A model generated the notes under the pieces. It was not told where the DNA came from and ran no database searches. It saw only the letters and a list, made by a program, of their open reading frames with translations. Positions 5,906 through 7,326 of a DNA stretch of 7,326 nt are shown here, one piece after another (the stretch's first letter is position 1; every line of letters begins with the position of its first letter). The translations under genes and the position numbers were made by a program. Source of the stretch: Bacteroidales bacterium (GTDB taxonomy: Bacteria > Bacteroidota > Bacteroidia > Bacteroidales > Azobacteroidaceae); NCBI GenBank assembly GCA_020860885.1, contig JAJBTS010000300.1:1-7326 (forward strand), read 5' to 3'.

Positions 5906-6037
5906 TTATTTTGTATACAATTGGCCTACGACCTCTGTACTCTTGGGAGGAATATTTACATTCCTTGTAATCGCCGTTATCCTGCTTGTGCGGACTTCTT
6001 CATGAGGTTCCCTATTCGATATAACTAAACTTATCAT
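5906..6037 (-). CDS. Small 43-aa protein overlapping the CotH-like gene, unknown function
   Basis: I do not recognise this protein. A 43-codon ORF starts at ATG 6037, inside the 3' end of the CotH-like gene (26-nt overlap in a different frame), and ends at TAA 5906-5908. In-frame stops lie just upstream of the ATG, so the start is constrained. The product begins with a hydrophobic M-I-S-L-V-I, has an acidic/basic middle (P-H-E-E-V-R-T-S-R), and ends T-R-N-V-N-I-P-P-K-S-T-E-V-V-G-Q-L-Y-T-K. The composition looks protein-like, with no rare-residue bias, and the overlap is typical of a translationally coupled phage operon. Without it, 5851-6011 would be a gap in an otherwise tightly packed minus-strand block. 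A small structural or tail-assembly part is plausible but unproven. An AT-rich 55-bp stretch separates it from the next start. Confidence 0.5.
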   Translation of the reverse strand: MISLVISNREPHEEVRTSRITAITRNVNIPPKSTEVVGQLYTK

Positions 6038-7326
6038 CTAAAAATATTAATCTGTCTTTTAACCAGCACATAAATTGCTGAATTGAAGAATACTTTCCCG
6101 GAACATTCGTATTACATCGGTACCACCAGTACAATAAATCCTGCTCAACGTCTGCCGGGGTGCACCTGTTAAATAAATCCCTGAAAGTTGTCTCTACGTT
6201 GGTAACAGAAATAAAACCGCTTCTCCTTAATTCCGCATAACGTGCTTTTATTTCATCGGCAAACGCTAACTCAAAGTTCTGCCACATATAATTTGCCCCA
6301 TGTCCCGTAAAAGTATTGTTGACAGTAGGCGGCCTGTAGGTATCTGCTAACGCCCCTGAACCAAAGCCATAACCCCTGTCCATATCGTACCACATATAAT
6401 AGAATTTAACCCCGTCATAGGTTGGCATCATGAAATTAGCAGATACATTATCGAAGTAATCACCCATCCACACAAGGCAGTAATAATCCAGACAGTTATC
6501 TAAATCAAACCGTGTATCAAAACCTTCTTTGTATGCGGAAACATCACTTTTTACAGAAATAAGCCAGTCCATAAGGTTTCCTAATACACGAAAAATATCA
6601 TCCGGCAGATCCGCACCTTCTTTATCTATTACCAGCTCTTCAACACTATTTTTATTATAGTTTTCATTAAAGGGCATAGAGCCTGCAAAAACACGGTTTA
6701 CAGGATCATCTTCATAAGCATTAAAATTCTCGGGAAATTTATTTAAATTCAAATGGTATCTTCCTAGCGGAGTGTCAAACGACTGAATAATACAAGGAAC
6801 TGAATCAATAACCCCAAGAGCTCCAGTATCAAACCTATCCCTTATCGAAGGGTTATTCATATCATATGGCTTTTGTGTCCACGGCATATATGAATAACCC
6901 CTGATCCTGTATAATTTCTGTATTAATTTGGCTGTTCCTGAATTTTTAATTCGGGTTACATCCATCCCGTCACCTTTGAAATGGAATTGACTTCGTGGAA
7001 TCCATTCCCCTATTTTAATATAACACTTGCTTCCGTCTTCGTTGTAAAACTTAATTTTCCAATTCTTTTTGAAGTAATTTAGTGAACTTGAACCTTGCCA
7101 TGCATATTCACATTTTTTCCTGAAATAGTTTCTGTTAGTATCGAAATACTCTATTTCTCCGGGTTGATATTTAAGAAGAAGCTGTTGGTCTACGGGTGCA
7201 AAATTATGCAGGAAATTAACCCAGCACTTTTTAGGGGTTGGAATTTCTATATATGACTTGTTAGAATGATCGATCCTTATAGGAAGGTTTTTATTGTCCA
7301 CTTCATAAAGTGCAACCGTATTGCTT
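6012..7326 (-). CDS. CotH-like kinase-fold protein, 5' end cut by the window edge
   Basis: The reading frame is open from the window edge to TAG 6012-6014. GTG 7301 is a possible start, but sense codons continue upstream in frame (T-V-A-L-Y-E-V), so the gene probably begins outside and residues below are counted from that GTG. Visible features recall the CotH kinase family: L-P-I-R-I at 6-10, G-S-S-S-L-N-Y-F-K-K-N-W-K-I-K-F at 70-85 (the family's G-x-S-S...K-K...K-F block), F-K-G-D-G-M-D...R-I-K-N at 108-120, the helix L-M-D-W-L-I at 243-248, D-L-D-N-C-L-D-Y-Y at 266-274, N289 in S-A-N-F-M-M, and the metal-site-like W-Y-D-M-D-R-G-Y-G-F-G with Asp306 and Asp308. CotH proteins are atypical protein kinases, first described on Bacillus spore coats. 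Here it leads a tail-type gene block, so it may modify or simply build the virion tip. Kinase activity is inferred from family only. It is more AT-rich than the esterase gene. Confidence 0.75.
   Translation of the reverse strand, partial: SNTVALYEVDNKNLPIRIDHSNKSYIEIPTPKKCWVNFLHNFAPVDQQLLLKYQPGEIEYFDTNRNYFRKKCEYAWQGSSSLNYFKKNWKIKFYNEDGSKCYIKIGEWIPRSQFHFKGDGMDVTRIKNSGTAKLIQKLYRIRGYSYMPWTQKPYDMNNPSIRDRFDTGALGVIDSVPCIIQSFDTPLGRYHLNLNKFPENFNAYEDDPVNRVFAGSMPFNENYNKNSVEELVIDKEGADLPDDIFRVLGNLMDWLISVKSDVSAYKEGFDTRFDLDNCLDYYCLVWMGDYFDNVSANFMMPTYDGVKFYYMWYDMDRGYGFGSGALADTYRPPTVNNTFTGHGANYMWQNFELAFADEIKARYAELRRSGFISVTNVETTFRDLFNRCTPADVEQDLLYWWYRCNTNVPGKYSSIQQFMCWLKDRLIFLDDKFSYIE

Noticed and set aside
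7299..7301. GTG 7301 as the true start of the CotH-like gene
   Set aside because: The frame stays open to the window edge with plausible coding residues, and the kinase-like domain begins right at this point, so a larger protein starting outside is more likely.

Overview
The window looks like part of a prophage or temperate-phage genome from a Bacteroidales host (Bacteroides, Parabacteroides or a relative; the genus cannot be fixed from sequence alone). Three things point there. The start sites are AT-rich and mostly lack Shine-Dalgarno sequences. A winged-helix replication protein with a Val-Ser-Lys-rich linker sits just before a DnaB-type helicase. The late genes have N-terminal domains of a kind I recognise from Bacteroidales phage tail proteins.

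Left part, plus strand (about 1-2315): an early/replication block. It holds a 59-aa protein with two membrane segments (36-215), a 234-aa winged-helix protein likely to act as replication initiator or helicase loader (272-976), and an overlapping DnaB-family replicative helicase (951-2315; a start at 993 is also possible).

Middle (2307-2770): a non-coding, highly structured repeat block between two convergent genes. Heptanucleotide arrays (NNNCAGT) lie at both ends in opposite orientation, and the stop codons of both flanking genes fall inside them. Between them is a 23-bp-periodic array of 12 in-phase units. Its right half alternates C-rich and G-rich complementary arms around a constant CTCTTCGC core, giving three hairpins.

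Right part, minus strand (7326 to 2755, read right to left): a late/tail-type block. It begins with a 5'-truncated CotH-like kinase-fold protein, followed by an overlapping 43-aa ORF. Next is a 104-aa Trp-rich tail-associated gene broken by an apparent one-base deletion in an A run. It ends with a 906-aa tail-fibre-like protein carrying a C-terminal SGNH/GDSL esterase domain. This block probably builds the cell-surface-contacting end of a virion, with an esterase and a possible kinase as enzymatic parts.

The points most worth a second look are the nested 7-bp/23-bp repeat element, the CotH-like protein in a tail-type operon, the Asp-to-Asn change in the SGNH catalytic block, and the frameshifted small tail gene.
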